64,000 bases of DNA from assembly GCA_020809705.1 (NCBI GenBank), contig CP085827.1:6634001-6698000 (forward strand), in the 5' to 3' direction. Origin of the DNA: Calonectria ilicicola (taxonomy: Eukaryota; Ascomycota; Sordariomycetes; Hypocreales; Nectriaceae). The notes below the pieces were generated by a model. That model worked only from the letters and a program-made list of their open reading frames with translations. It was not told the origin of the DNA and did no database searches. Position 1 is the first letter of the stretch. Each line of letters begins with the position of its first letter. Positions 1-11,681 of this stretch are shown here, piece by piece. The translations under genes and the position numbers were made by a program.

Positions 1-208
1 ACAAGAAGATACAATCTGCTGTGGGTATGTGCACCCTGGAAATTTAGACGTGCTTGAAATTCAGATCAAGCTTTTCACCATTTGGGATTGCTTGGCTGTT
101 GCTACTAATGTGAATGTTAAGGGCAAACATCATCTTCTTTATTCTTGGTTCAAGTACAATTAACGATATTTCAAACGCGGAAATAGGTATTGAGAAGACA
201 TTCGTTTT

Positions 209-945
209 TCAAGCCGCTACCTCTGCCAACTGCACTGCCCGGCGGATAATATTCTCAGACCTCGTCACAGCGTCTTCGGCATTAAAACCCGGAACTTCAT
301 GACCGCCCTTATGAACAAAGATTGAGCTCGTATCAGACTTGCAAATTTTTGTGAATTCTCTGGCCTTGGTTGAAGCCCAGTCCGTTTCTCCCCACATATG
401 TGCTGTGGGGATGTCAATTATTTCCCTAGGTTCTTCGGTTACTAGTGCGTTGTCCCCCTTCCGCATCGCATCGAAGTCATGTGGGAGATCAGCAGCAGAG
501 AAGAAAACCGCACACTTAAATTTCGATTCAATTGGCCGTCCCTGCCTGACTTGTTGGATCATCCAAGAAGAGATGAGGGGAACAGACCGGCTAAAGGCAA
601 TCACCCCATCGTATGAGCCATATGTCTCCAGAAAGGTATTTAAATCTTCGTAAGCCTTGAGTGCTGACTTGGGGGAATTGGAGTCGAAGTAGGCAAATGC
701 TTCTTTCTCACTACGCATCAACACTTTGATGGTTGATTGCATGGTTAGCTGCGGGGTTTCTTTTTTAAATACTTATTTTGGTGTTTTATTTTACTCATCA
801 GGGTCAATCTCCCAAGGAATGTTGCCCTCGACGAAATCGTAACTGTGATGGTCACCAAGCTGATATCTCAGAGTAGCTATCTGTGTGAGTTTCAGGCAAA
901 ATAATCGTGGATATAATTATTTACCTGCTTGCATTTCAAAGACGA
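209..945 (-). pseudogene. FSH1-family serine hydrolase remnant
   Basis: The main reading block (209-748) matches the C-terminal part of FSH1-type alpha/beta serine hydrolases, which often sit beside polyketide synthases as product-releasing thioesterases. Upstream pieces on the same strand read LRYQLGDHHSYDFVEG (about 795-876) and FEMQA (about 925-945), which are typical FSH1 N-terminal segments separated by short introns (877-924, and about 749-794). The expected nucleophile elbow GFSQG reads AFSRS here, so both flanking glycines are lost. The expected N-terminal LCLHG block is missing, because the sequence beyond about 945 belongs to a polyketide synthase relic on the opposite strand. The second intron does not restore frame with simple GT-AG borders. 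I see the family blocks directly. That the gene is dead is inferred from the missing start and degenerate active site. Confidence 0.55.
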
Positions 946-1276
946 AACAGCCACGGCGCAAGGCGGATACGTCAACTTTCCAAGTATTGTTACCACTGCT
1001 ACCTCCCTTACGAGGGCCACTGCATCTGTCACAGATGCTTTGGTCTTGAAATTAGCCAAGACATTGTCCCCCTCCCAAGATGACCTGGACAAGACTAAGC
1101 CCATGCATACCTATGGCGTTGACTCATTAGTGGCCGTTGAGCCGTGAACTCGGTTCTCTGAAGAGCTTCATGCCGATGTTGCAATCTTTGATATCCTCGG
1201 CGGTTCAAGTATCTCAGATGTAGCTGCTTTAGCAACGGCCAAGAGCACATATCGAAAAGATCAATGGGCTACTTGA
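946..1276 (+). pseudogene. Polyketide synthase C-terminal ACP remnant
   Basis: The frame from about 985 to 1276 reads like the last acyl carrier domain of a highly reducing polyketide synthase. It has the phosphopantetheine site YGVDSLVAVE (attachment Ser codon 1124-1126), then after an in-frame TGA at 1145-1147 continues as TRFSEELHADVAIFDILGG, and ends at a natural-looking TGA at 1274-1276. Two base changes at the stop (CTG CGA to CCG TGA) would explain the loss of the conserved ELR motif. The C-to-T change in CGA is typical of fungal repeat-induced mutation. No ketosynthase, acyltransferase or reductive domain is present upstream, so only the tail survives. It abuts the FSH1-like remnant head to head, which suggests a rearranged polyketide cluster. 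Confidence 0.65.
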
Positions 1277-2976
1277 GATTTGGAAACAGTGGGAAGTTCA
1301 GTGCTATAATGGATGGATTATTGACTCTGTGATAAAATGTTGACATTAGAGTAGAAGTTTGGCAGTTTAAGGATCGTAAAGGATGGCTAATTGCGCTGAT
1401 CATACGGATCATCAACAGCGATTGTTACGGCTTGGTCACCCGTACAGGGCTCTTAGGCGCTGTTATGTGCTACAGTAATTGCCGCAACAGCGATTATTGA
1501 CCTATATTTTACCCTGTGGTAAGTGGTCACCAACACAATCGTTACAGTGATGTCTTGGTGCAATGAGCATCAGATCAAGAATATACAACTACGCCAAGAA
1601 GCTAATATGGTCGTAGTAGGAAAGAACCAAACTGGTCATATTCCTATCACACAAGACTGCATATTGGAATCCATCATCGGCAAAGTTGCCCTTGAGTATG
1701 AAACTTCATGTTTGGCAGCATAATTCTAAGATTTGTACGGAGCAGCTGGTTAAATCGTGACGCATCATGAGGAAAGCTGTTGGATTTAGGGCCGTAAGAC
1801 ATGCTGAATAATATAATTTTATCCGAAGTTGCTGAGACATTTGTTAATCGATTAATTGGAGGGGAATTATTGAGGACAGCTGAGAGCTTCATAGTCGAAT
1901 TATGCACTCCTGGCGGCACCCCTAAGATTCTTATCGAAGCCCTTTCTTCCTGGTGGTTGGTTGGCTAGTTATTCAACGGGACGCCTCAAGACCCCGCATC
2001 CTTGAATTGCCTCAGCGGATAACGCTCGCATTTTGCCACACCTTTTTAGCTCGACACTGGTTTGCTTTCTCATTTCCATAGCTTCCTCAATCTTTAGAAG
2101 GAGGATATTCAGCCACATCTCAACAGAAATAAAACGGGATTTTAACTTTCCATCTTACAAAAGCCTAGCACTGGTGGTGCACTCCCGCCGGGGTTAGCTG
2201 GTGGACTCATCCGAATTGTGGAAAGTTTGTCAAGACATGGAGATCGCGGTGGCAAGTTAACAAATAAGATGTAGCGAAACACCCAAAAATGACGCCGGGT
2301 TACGCTTGAATCGCTATCCCCACACCAAAGAAAATATGGATACATATGACCAATAAAAAGAGCATCAAGATCCTCCTTGAGCATCACTATACTAATTCTT
2401 GAGAAATTTGTCAATACCAGCTTAATGGTATTTTCATGAGTTTCCTGAGAGTTTTAAACGTCGAGACGCATACACTACCCCCCGATATAGAAATCAAGTG
2501 AGTTTTAACCATGTCCCAGATTAAGAATTGAAAAATGTTCTCATTTTCTGACTGCATCATACATCCAGAGGTGGAATGTAGCCGCATCGAGAATTCGGCG
2601 CGGGCTGCGAGCTAAAGCGCTACCAAACCGGCGATGGAGTCTAGGCCGTTGTGTTAAGGTCCGGCCACCAGCTATCGGACCGGAGAAACTCCCCTTGGGA
2701 AGCTGATATGATTGTTGTGGCGACCGTCTTAGACTTTTATTTAGGTTTCTGACCAGTTCTAACCCTATCACTTCAAGTGATGCGTGCGATGCTTACGAGC
2801 ATTAGCCCAAAGTACAAATAACCCGTCCCCTCGCCAGCCCGCCACCACCCCGATCTCTAATTATTATTTTCAGTATTGATGGCATATATGAATCTAGCGT
2901 TTTCTGTCTCATTTCAACGATCCTTAACTTGGCACTGTGCTGTTGCATCGCCCCAATCTAGTTCAATCCTCCAATC
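1277..2976. other. Gene-poor interval
   Basis: No gene is recognised here. The stretch holds one copy of a dispersed repeat (1421-1524, listed separately) and short open frames without family resemblance. One of them is at 1523-1723 on the plus strand and looks like relic coding sequence of unknown origin. Confidence 0.4.
1421..1524 (+). repeat. Dispersed repeat, copy A
   Basis: This segment aligns by eye with 32665-32785 (reverse strand) and with 28190-28270. Shared blocks include GTTACGGCTTGG and TACAGGGCTC (with the 32.7-kb copy) and GATTATTGACCT (with the 28.2-kb copy). Differences between copies are mostly C/T and G/A transitions. Read in the frame that is open in the 32.7-kb copy, this copy gives ALLCATVIAATAIIDLYFTLW and then a stop, so it looks like a decayed coding fragment of a mobile element. 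The element family is not identified. Confidence 0.5.
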
Positions 2977-4353
2977 ATGAAGGATGTCTCTCCCCTCATA
3001 TTCAATGCAAGTAAATTTTTTTAAGACATTTCAGTCGCATTTATTCTGTCGTGTCAGTTCTGATAGTCTTCACAGGTGGTATTATGGGTACTTCTAGGAA
3101 TCTGTATGGTTTTTCTGGCTGCCCGACTGGCTGTCCGAACCTGGAAGCGGATGTGGGTCTTCTGGCAATCTGAGGCATGGCTTATTCTTGCTACCTTGGA
3201 TCTTGCTTCCCTTGTAATCGGCACGACTTATCTCTGGGTAAAAGGCTTGGACCGTATTGGTGATATTAGTGATATAGGATACAATAAGGTGCGTGCATTC
3301 TATATGAAGAATTATTAGCTAATAAACCAGGGATAGTGGCAGTGGTGTACCATTTTTCTTTTTGAGATTGGTTACTATTTTCCAAGATTCAGTCTCCTTG
3401 CTTTCTATAAGGAGCTATTCCCTTGTTGGTTCATTGGCACAGTTGAAGGAACAACGCCCTGTGAGGCACGAAGGGCCCGGTTACCACGTGCTCACGCATG
3501 TGACCGCGGGGCAGAATAGCTACACCAAATAACCCCGCCAAAAACTAGTTTGTTGAAGGAGCTAGACATCAATGAATTCAATTACCCAACCCCCTAGCAG
3601 CTGCTATTGATCCTGTTGTGACCTTAGCTGTGTCATTCAGACCACCCCGGGATCTACCCACATCCCTATTTCTGAAGAACGACTTAGGAAATGTCTATAT
3701 GCTGTAACTGTATATACAGTTGTGTCATTTTTTGTTGCTCTATTTGTAAATTTATTTTGGTGTGGCCTACCCATATCCAAAAACTGGTATGTGACTTGCC
3801 ATGCTTTACTACTCGGGCAAATTTGTGTAAATGACTTCATATTTTAAGGATAATAAAGAACCCAACTGATTGTTCGCTAATTATCACGGTGGACGTCTTC
3901 AAAGTCACCTGGCCTTTTAATGTCGTGTCAGAAATACTTGGTCTGAACAATGATCCCTCATCTATCTATTTTAAATACTAACGATTCTGGGCTTAGTCTT
4001 TATGCTACCATTTGGAATGCTCAGAAGATTAAAGAAAACACCAAGAAGTGAAAAAATTGCCCTGGCGTGTCTTTTCAGCCTTGGACTTATATCAATTGCA
4101 ATGACGACAGCTCGATTTGCCTTTGCAATGGGCTCGATATTTACGTATTCAACAAGTAGGTTTTCCATTTGAAAGTGAACTATCATATTAATAAAATGCA
4201 GCTCTTGTGGGAGTGGGGGAAGTTGTGGGCCAGATCGTCGTATGCGCAGCACCTGCCCTGCGGCCTTTGCTTCCCTTGATTACGAGTGGCTGGACCAGAA
4301 TTACAAGTATTGTAACCGGTAGAACGATCAGCTCCGAAGATGAGAGAACTTGA
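2977..4353 (+). CDS. Fungal rhodopsin-like seven-TM membrane protein
   Basis: A seven-exon model gives one continuous frame: 2977-3006, 3076-3288, 3337-about 3450, about 3641-3786, 3849-3940, 3997-4155, 4202-4353. Hydrophobic segments follow the pattern of the fungal 'rhodopsin domain' integral membrane family (PTH11/SAT4-like): LLGICMVFLAARLAV, then AWLILATLDLASLVIG, FLFEIGYYF, AVTVYTVVSFFVALFVNLFWC, KVTWPFNVVSEIL, VFMLPFGMLRRLKK, LACLFSLGLISIAMT and a last GEVVGQIVVCAAPALRPL. Splice phases at W-codon and G-codon junctions match those of the gene at 26114-27393. The first intron appears to use GC-AG (GCAAGT donor at 3007). The junction around 3450-3641 is uncertain. The role is unknown; relatives are plasma-membrane proteins, some with sensing roles. 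Confidence 0.7.
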
Positions 4354-5455
4354 ATGGTTCTTACAGTACGAGAGGAGGAAAAGAAAGGGACCCGAACCAA
4401 AAGTTCGAAGACAACTTGCCTGATCTTCAGACATGGCACTCAAATGAGGGAGGGACATCTCATCTAGAGTCACATCAATCCCGCGAGGTATAAGTTCGTT
4501 GGTATCAATGCCGTATCACAGCTGTTCTCCTGGAAACCGAGGTTATTATGATAGATTGTCACGGTCTGGTTCTAATCTCATCATGTAAGAAAATTTTCGT
4601 TTGGAACAGAAAACATACTAGGTTTATGAACTACCCAGCATCAAGGTCGAAATTGGAATGTTAGATATAGATATTTAGACTTAAAGTGGCTATAAATAAC
4701 TGGCCCTGATAGAATAGTCCCACACAATAAAAACACGGTTGTCAGATCACAGCTCGTTGATTCAAGCCACAAGAAAATTCAAGAACCCTTTTGGCTATCC
4801 AGTTTTGGTCACTGTGAAAAGCCGGATATGAATCTCGTTGTGTGCATTTCACTGCTCTTAACTCCGTGTCAATATCTAATGTTTCGCTCTTTTTGGAGAA
4901 GGTTCCCTTCAAAGAAAAGAATAGATTGAGCAATAGTCAATAAATGGAAGATATTGGAGCTTATTCATAATTTTAGTGATGGGGGAAGTCTATGAAGACA
5001 TTCATTTATTCAAACCATAGATACGTTGTGACAAGTCACATACACGCACAATGTTAATATTAGCTGAACGCAGTGAGACTATTCTGCTGTCTTCATCGCA
5101 TAGCACCATTATGATGCCTGCATCTGACCTGGCCTTATGACAAAGCTTGTAATTCAATACGTGACATAAAAACCCTTTGTCTCGTGTTACTTTTGGCTGA
5201 GGCACAAGTAGACCTTTTTGTGGTAGAAAGGGCCTAAACCTCTTATTTCTGTATCACAACCAAATCATTTCGTACTTTCAAGGGACCATTTCTCTCGAAC
5301 TTTTATTCCCTTTAATAAATATCTATAGTATACGCCTAAGCTTTCTTATTAAAATTCTGTTGATGGATATAATACCCCGAGGTAAAATCTAATATACTAA
5401 TGATCTATGTTTGCTTTTCACAATCACCTCTGCATCTAAATGTCTAAGGTTGGTT
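4354..5455. other. Intergenic, AT-rich
   Basis: I see no supported gene here. Short open frames on either strand show no family resemblance. The stretch lies between the 3' ends of the rhodopsin-like gene and the MFS transporter, which converge on it. Confidence 0.5.
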
Positions 5456-7315
5456 TCATTGTTCGCCCATCTCTTCAATTGCAGCAGCAGCACGAGCAGC
5501 ATATTTGCACTTTTTGCGGATGCTCGCTCCGTATCGGAACAAAATAAAAGGCATAGGAGTGCATGCAAGAGCCAAGAATGCTGGAACCGAGCTAGCCCAC
5601 TGAGTGCCAAGTTTTTCATACATTTGTTTCGTAAACATTGGAAACGCTGCGCCAAAAAGAGACCTTAGGACAGTGTTGGCCGCTAACACAGACGCCGAGT
5701 AAACTGTGTAGGAATCAATGAGATAGCTGAAGACAGATGTAAAGATCATTGACATTCCAAATCCAAAAGGAATTCCAGAAGCAATAGGAGACATCCAATG
5801 TATAGACTTATAAGAGGTCCTAGAAAGAAACTTTGTGAGAAGCTACTTCGCTTTCAAAAACTTGGCACACTCACCATGCAAACCAAAACATGCCAATCGG
5901 AAGTGAGATGCCACCGATCATTCCTCCTGGTAAACGATACTCTGGCGGCAGAACTCCATTGTCGGCTTTTGTCGTTTTTTTCACATACCAAATATTGATG
6001 GCTCCGATTGCAGGGATGGCACTAAACATGCCAATGGCAACACCAAAAAAGGCCAAGCCACCCTTGCCAGGAGACCACCCCCTCTCACTTTGGAAGACCA
6101 CAGGAAACGCACCGAAAAGTAAGTATAAGGTACCGTAGACAATCGCCGTGTAAATAGAAAGAATCAAGACGATCGGCTCCACAAATAAAAGAGCCCATGG
6201 ACGAACAAGGGCCTTTTTTAAAACTTCAGATGGTTTAGGTTGTCCACCTTGAACTTCAATCCTCGTTTTGTAAACCTTTCCAGTTCTTTTGGACAGCTCC
6301 ATGGCACGATTTTCGAGAATTACTGGGGCGTACGTTTCGGGGACCATGGTAAAGCCCATGATCCAGGCTACTCCAGCAAGGATAGACATCAAGCCCATGA
6401 CCTATTCAGCGAAGGTTAGCAAGTGGAAATTTTCTGTAAGTACATGAACTCACCCATTTCCAACCTTGACCGGTACTGAGATAGCCGCCAATGAATGGCC
6501 CCAGGGTCGGCCCCATAGATGGCGCAAGCGAGAAAATACCCATGGCAACACTGCGTTCTTTTGCCTCAAAGACATCCGAGATAACGCCTCCGGCATTTGT
6601 TAGGGTGGATGAGCCAAAGGCGCCGGCAAAGAAGCGCAGAACTAACAGTGTTGCAACGCCGTTATCAGCGGTGCAAGCCGCACTAAAAACCGCATAGGCC
6701 CCATAGCTGAAGAAGAATATAATTTGCCGACCGTATATTTCTGAAAGAGGTGCCCATAGAAGTGGACCAAGTGCGAAGCCGAGAACGTACAATGCTACAC
6801 CTCCTGTCATCAAGGTTTGACTAGCTTGAAAATGTATCATCAGTTCTCGCATAGCCCCTGGGCGGGTTCCCGACAGCGGTTAGCGTAAGACCCACGACGA
6901 GGAAGGATTAGGACAGGGTTTTACCGGTATAGGCGCTAGAACTGAAAGCAACACCAAAACATGTCACGGCTGAAGTCATGACAATCATCCATCGTAAACA
7001 TTTGGACCAGTTGAATGGATTGCCGACATCTTCGTGTATCCAGGTCACAATGTAAGGGTCGTCTGCGGTTCCGCTACCTCGATACTCGTGATTTAGCACC
7101 ATGTCATCGATTCGCGCCTTATCGACAAGCAACTGCCAAAAAGGCAGAGCTGGCGGGCTCCCCCTGAGAGTATCATCGCTAACAGACTCTGGGGCCCCGT
7201 TTCTCTCGTTTCCGGGCTCTGTAGAGCCTTCCGAATTTTGGCTTTGTGCTTTTTGCGGCGGTTTGAGAAGCATCGGGACTGGTTGGTGTCGTTCGGTATT
7301 GTTGGAAATGTCCAC
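5456..7315 (-). CDS. MFS transporter, DHA1 drug/polyamine type
   Basis: Four exons join in frame: 7315-6925, 6857-6454, 6401-5875, 5819-5456, encoding 561 residues. After a polar N-terminal tail comes the DHA1 pre-TM1 block (VTWIHEDVGNPFNWSK), then the MFS loop signature (GPLLWAPLSEIYGRQ), the membrane-5 region (SMGPTLGPFIGGYLS), and the segment VPETYAPVILENRA typical of fungal multidrug or polyamine DHA1 transporters. The last exon junction restores FAWTSYKSIHWMSPI, also a family hallmark. It would act as a proton-coupled exporter in the plasma or vacuolar membrane. The substrate cannot be read from sequence. All splice sites are GT-AG and the frame is intact. There is no obvious cluster partner next to it; the nearest neighbours are unrelated membrane and cell-wall genes. 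Confidence 0.88.
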
Positions 7316-8693
7316 TCAGATCTGACTCTGTCGCCGCCTCAGAGCTAATCCAAACATATTTATATGATCAGAGACACAAGTTATTAATTAGGCTTTTCGG
7401 TAAAAACGGCAGGCTTGGGCTGTATCAAGACCCTTGTCCGTAACGTGATGATTGCGTCTTACAAGGTGACTGATCTGGGCTTGGATGCGGCGACAGCTGG
7501 GACCGCGTCATAAAATCCATAGTGGGCCAATCTCGTTGCATCACCCGACGATTAAAATAGAGGGAGCCGAGGAAGTGATAGAATCTGGCGCTTGGCATCT
7601 GGCTCGTCAGGCCAAGCTGCCAGTCTAGTTGCATGCACATGTCACGAGATTCGCAGGGTCTTGAAGAATCAACCCATTCCCAACCCGGGCGTTCCGACAA
7701 CAAGGCAGAACCCAGCCAGCAAACGGGCATGGTTTGTGTGGGGCCAATCCCGACCGGACTTTGGGCGACGGGATTCGCCTTCATTTTAAAACCCCTATCC
7801 GTGGCTCTGCTCTCAAGCAAGCGATAAAGCATTATTCTCGCATTTTTAGGCGCCGAATGCCGATGCCACGGAGCCAAAATCAATCCATGCTCACGGATGC
7901 ATCCATGCAAAGCAAAACAACACAAGATGAAGGCGGCGATGCCTTTCTTCAACCCCGAAATAACCTTGAGGGCCAAATCACAAGAGCTCGGATTTATTTA
8001 TTGAGGGCAAAAATTGTCTAAGGTTGCATACACACAAAGAATATCCTCCCCGAAAACAAAAAAGGTATTATATGCGTAATGAACGAGGTTTGCTTGATGT
8101 GTCATCGTCCTGCCACAGGATTGACACTTGATAACAGAAATGAAAAAGGCTTCTTTTTTCGATCATCGTCGGTCGCTAATAGGGGTACTGTCCCAATTCA
8201 CATGTGATAGACAAGGAAATTTTGATCTCAAAAGGCCATTTCCGAGCCGAATGGGTCCAGCCGATCCAATTCTTTTCCCAGGTTGTTCGTATCCCTGGTG
8301 GGGCAAATCAAGCTCAAGCCTCCACAATAGGGCAGGACAACACCGAGAAACCTCGGTTTCGTGACCAAGTACAACGGAATTCGTTCAATGGGAACCATTT
8401 TTGGGCCTCGTGATGACAATGTGAGTATCAGCATGTGATCTAGTACCCTAAAAGTTCAAGACTTTAGGAGTGTGTTTTCGTGTCTCTCACTAACTAATAA
8501 ATACGCACAAATGAAAGACCTGAGGAATGAAATCAATTGACCCTGATTTATTTATCTTGAAAATTTAGGTTGCGAAAAGCACCAGTATTGTGCAAGGTAC
8601 AGAGCCATAATTCAGGAATCCGCGACCGAAGCCGCGCCCTTTTCCCATAACAGTCAACCAACGTTAATTGTCACAAACCACACTTGTAATTAT
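7316..8693. other. Upstream region of the MFS gene; no supported gene
   Basis: This holds the promoter side of the transporter. An open frame of 183 codons on the minus strand (7425-7976) has biased, low-plausibility composition and no recognisable domain, so it is not called. Confidence 0.4.
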
Positions 8694-9096
8694 TTAGATA
8701 GCTGTTATATGGCCTGCAATTTCCCTTGATTCATTGTTCATATAGGATCTACCGACTCCTTCGCCGTCCCCTTTGTCTTTGGCGAAAAACAGCTTCTTCC
8801 AGGATCTTCGCCATATAATCCTTACACTTATCACCACAAATTTCTTCCACAACGCTACTCTCTTCCTTATCCAGCTTCTTGTATAAGAACTCAAGCCCAC
8901 CCTAGAGCAGGATCAGTTTAGGGACAAAAAGGAGATACGTTTGGTAGAGAAATGAAACAACAAACCTCTTCATCCTTTGTGTTAACGCATGTCTATCTGG
9001 TGATCCTTCTTTTACAGCCAGCTTCTGAAAAGGACTGAGGGATTGATACGAAATCGTAGGAGGTTGATTATATGTAGAGGGAAAGATGCTTCTCAT
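8694..9096 (-). CDS. Possible small two-exon protein, unknown
   Basis: An ATG at 9096 opens a 43-codon exon ending at 8966 at a GTTTGT donor. A TAG acceptor at 8902-8903 begins a second exon at 8901. The phase-consistent join gives a basic C-terminus ending at 8694. A different frame of the second exon looks more protein-like (FLYKKLDKEESSVVEEICGD, ending RRRSR) but needs a weaker donor or an indel to connect. I do not recognise the protein in either form. No signal peptide or membrane segment is evident. The call rests only on an open frame with plausible splice borders. Confidence 0.28.
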
Positions 9097-9249
9097 TCAT
9101 TGTTTGCTCGCCTCAGCAGCCCTTGAAGGGCTACTGAGGTCATGGGTCACCACGTGACCCCTTTCTGTATCAGGGATACTGCTGGTGCATTCATTTCTCT
9201 AGTAGACAGCCATTTTGCATGAAGTGAGTCATCTCATCTGGTATGTGTA

Positions 9250-9270
9250 TGTGTGTGTGTGTGTGTGTGG
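9250..9270. repeat. TG dinucleotide microsatellite
   Basis: A run of about ten TG units lies in the intergenic region upstream of the xylanase gene. It is a simple repeat with no evident function. Confidence 0.8.
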
Positions 9271-9743
9271 CCTAGAGAGGTGCCAATCTTGATAAGGGAA
9301 GCTATTTTCAGTACGGCTATCTTAGTTTTTATAAAGCATCAGGACTGTACTATATAAGGAATTACGCCAATTGCTATTTGATTGGGCAAATCATAATAAA
9401 GTAAAGTTGTCATATCTACCATCTGTGTAGCTTTGGAGCTCCTTCGAAAAATTCTGGTTGAGCCCACTACTTACTCTGTGTTTTAACTAGACCAAAATAA
9501 AACTCTATCACTTACTGGTCTTCAATCGGGAAATTTTTTTTTTAATAATAGCTGATGATACTGATTGATGAATTTGTTAGTGATGGGCCTGAACTGCGGT
9601 GCACTATTATCGGACAGGCGAATCTGGGAAGACATACGATGAAAGCGTGCACAACGGCTCTGAAACCCATTGCGGCGATGATCTCCCCTGGGCCAAGAAC
9701 CCAAGATCTTGACCATCGCCAAGCCGGCAAAATACGCAGTCGG

Positions 9744-9824
9744 CCCCGCACACAGGTACGGAATGACTCGCCCCGCAATCCAACAAATTCAACTTCCCCC
9801 GCGCCCGAGTACAGTTTTGGCTAA
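9744..9824. promoter_or_regulatory. Possible XlnR and CreA sites upstream of xylanase
   Basis: GGCTAA at 9819-9824 matches the core site of the xylanase activator XlnR/XYR1. CCCCGC at 9744-9749, 9771-9776 and 9797-9802 matches the reverse complement of the carbon-repressor CreA site SYGGRG. They lie 214-294 bases before the xylanase ATG. Such short motifs occur by chance, so this is suggestive only. Confidence 0.3.
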
Positions 9825-10037
9825 GTTGATGAAAGCATGCCAGTGACGAAGCGTATGATTGTGTCCTAACGACAGGCCATTATAGGCTGTTTTGGTTGTA
9901 TGGGATTGTATGACAGTGCAGCCCGCCAGTTCCGGTCGCCCAAACATTAAATTAAATTACATCTTCGAGCTCGTCTCCTCCTACAAATTCCCCCCCAAAG
10001 AATTGTGTCATTATCGAGTGCAAAATACATTGTTACA

Positions 10038-11223
10038 ATGCTCTTTTATCTTTTAATCTTCGCAAATTTCGTCTCTGTGCTGCCGTTTGCATCGGCACAG
10101 CTCAATTTTTGGGCAAAAAGCGCAGGCTTAAAATACTTCGGTGCAGCAACTGATTCGCCTGGGCAACGAGAACGGGCAGGCTTTGAAACTGTTTACCCGC
10201 AATATGATGCTATTTTGGCCAATGACATGGAGTTTGGACAGACAACACCTACTAACGGCCAGAAGGTTAGCCAAACATTTTGTCATCCGTGACAGTCTAC
10301 AAGTGATTGTTGAAGCTAACTTTTCAAGTGGATATTCACCGAACCTGAGCCTGGCCGCTTCAATTTTACAGAGGGAGAAATAGTTTCATCCATCGCCATG
10401 AAAAACGACCAATACTTAAGATGCCATGCGCTGGTTTGGCATTCGCAGCTTGCCTCTTGGGTAGAAACGACGGACTGGACGCCCAAGACATTGAGAAAAG
10501 CAATTAAGAGGCATATTCAAAAAGTTGCAGGTAACTGGAGAGGTAGGTGCTATGCGTGGGATGTTGTCAACGAAGCCCTAAATGAGGATGGAACCTACCG
10601 TAGATCTGTGTTTTATGAAGTCTTGGGAGAGGAGTACATCAAACTTGCATTCCGCGAAGCTGCAAAAGCAGACCCCCATGCTAAACTCTACTATAATGAC
10701 TATAACCTGGAATCTCCAGGTCCGAAGTCTGAAGGAGCCATCCGAATCATCAAGATGTTGCAGAAAGAAGGCATACGAGTCGACGGCATCGGGATGCAGG
10801 CGCATTTTGTCGCCCATCGTGCGCCCAGTCTGGATTCTCAGATCGCTGTGATGAACAATTACGAGACTCTCGGCGTAGAAATAGCTCTAACTGAACTGGA
10901 TGTACGGATCGAATTACCGACCAATGACACAAATCTAGCTTGGCAAAGAGAAGCTTACAAAAATGTAGATTGCATTTCCAATTGTCGTTTATGTGGAGCT
11001 AACATGGTTTATTCAGGCTGTTGGCGCTTGTGCTCAGGTTCAATCTTGCATTGGCATAACCATTTGGGATTTTTATGATCCATTTAGCTGGGTTCCATAT
11101 GTATTTGAAGGACAAGGGGCCGCTCTTCTGTGGTTCGCGAATTTTAGCAGACACCCAGCATATGATGGAGCTCTCGAGGCGCTTAAAAATGCATCTGTTA
11201 GATATTCTTCTCGAGATAAATGA
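10038..11223 (+). CDS. Secreted GH10 endo-beta-1,4-xylanase
   Basis: Three exons (10038-10265, 10329-10964, 11017-11223) join in phase 0 and encode 356 residues. The start chosen is the ATG at 10038, because it gives a clean signal peptide (MLFYLLIFANFVSVLPFASA) before the mature start. The GH10 fold is clear. The acid/base Glu sits in WDVVNEALNEDG (about residue 158) and the nucleophile Glu in ALTELDVRI (about residue 265). Substrate-binding blocks CHALVWHSQLASWV and GIGMQAHF are intact, as is the C-terminal GITIWDFYDPFSW. The enzyme would cut the xylan backbone outside the cell. There is no carbohydrate-binding module and no Ser/Thr linker, so it is a single-domain xylanase of usual length. 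Confidence 0.93.
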
Positions 11224-11609
11224 CATAGCTAAGCGAGGTAGAAATGAACTACTCTGCTATTCACTTAACACCATGAATGGAAGTAAGAACCAGGACTTCT
11301 TTTTAGTTCTATATATATTACAAATCTTGCAAATACAAGAATCTGGTTGCAAATAGTTCCACATGTACGTTTTAATTGAGCAGTCACTGCGATTTCCCGA
11401 TGACATACACTTATCTAAAATGCCTAGATTACTTCAGTGAGATCACTCTGAAGCCCCTGGATGGCCAGTTCCTTACAGTGGTGGAGGATAGTCTCGAACG
11501 AAAGCAAGGCCACATTTAAGAGAGGTGTGCTTGCGATGTATTGGAACGCATTGCATTGCACCATGCGTATGGGCGAACTTGACAGCTATGTTCTTCATCC
11601 AAATACAGC
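11224..11609. other. Intergenic between xylanase and tRNA-Arg
   Basis: I see no gene-like signal here; it contains the 3' flank of the xylanase and the 5' flank of the tRNA. Confidence 0.5.
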
Positions 11610-11681
11610 GGTCGCGTGGCCCAATGGCAAGGCGTCTGACTACGAATCAGGAGATTGTGGGTTCGACCCCCACCGTGACCT
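11610..11681 (+). tRNA. tRNA-Arg (ACG)
   Basis: A complete cloverleaf can be drawn. The acceptor stem pairs GGTCGCG (11610-11616) with CGTGACC (11674-11680), with one G-T pair. The anticodon stem-loop is TCTGA-CTACGAA-TCAGG with anticodon ACG at 11642-11644. The T arm is GTGGG-TTCGACC-CCCAC. There is no intron. Arg-ACG reads CGN codons after inosine modification. Confidence 0.93.

Noticed and set aside
7425..7976. 183-codon open frame on the minus strand upstream of the MFS gene
   Set aside because: It has unusual composition and no domain, and overlaps three frames on the other strand.
9522..9824. Overlapping frames on both strands upstream of the xylanase
   Set aside because: They resemble no family and sit in the likely promoter region.
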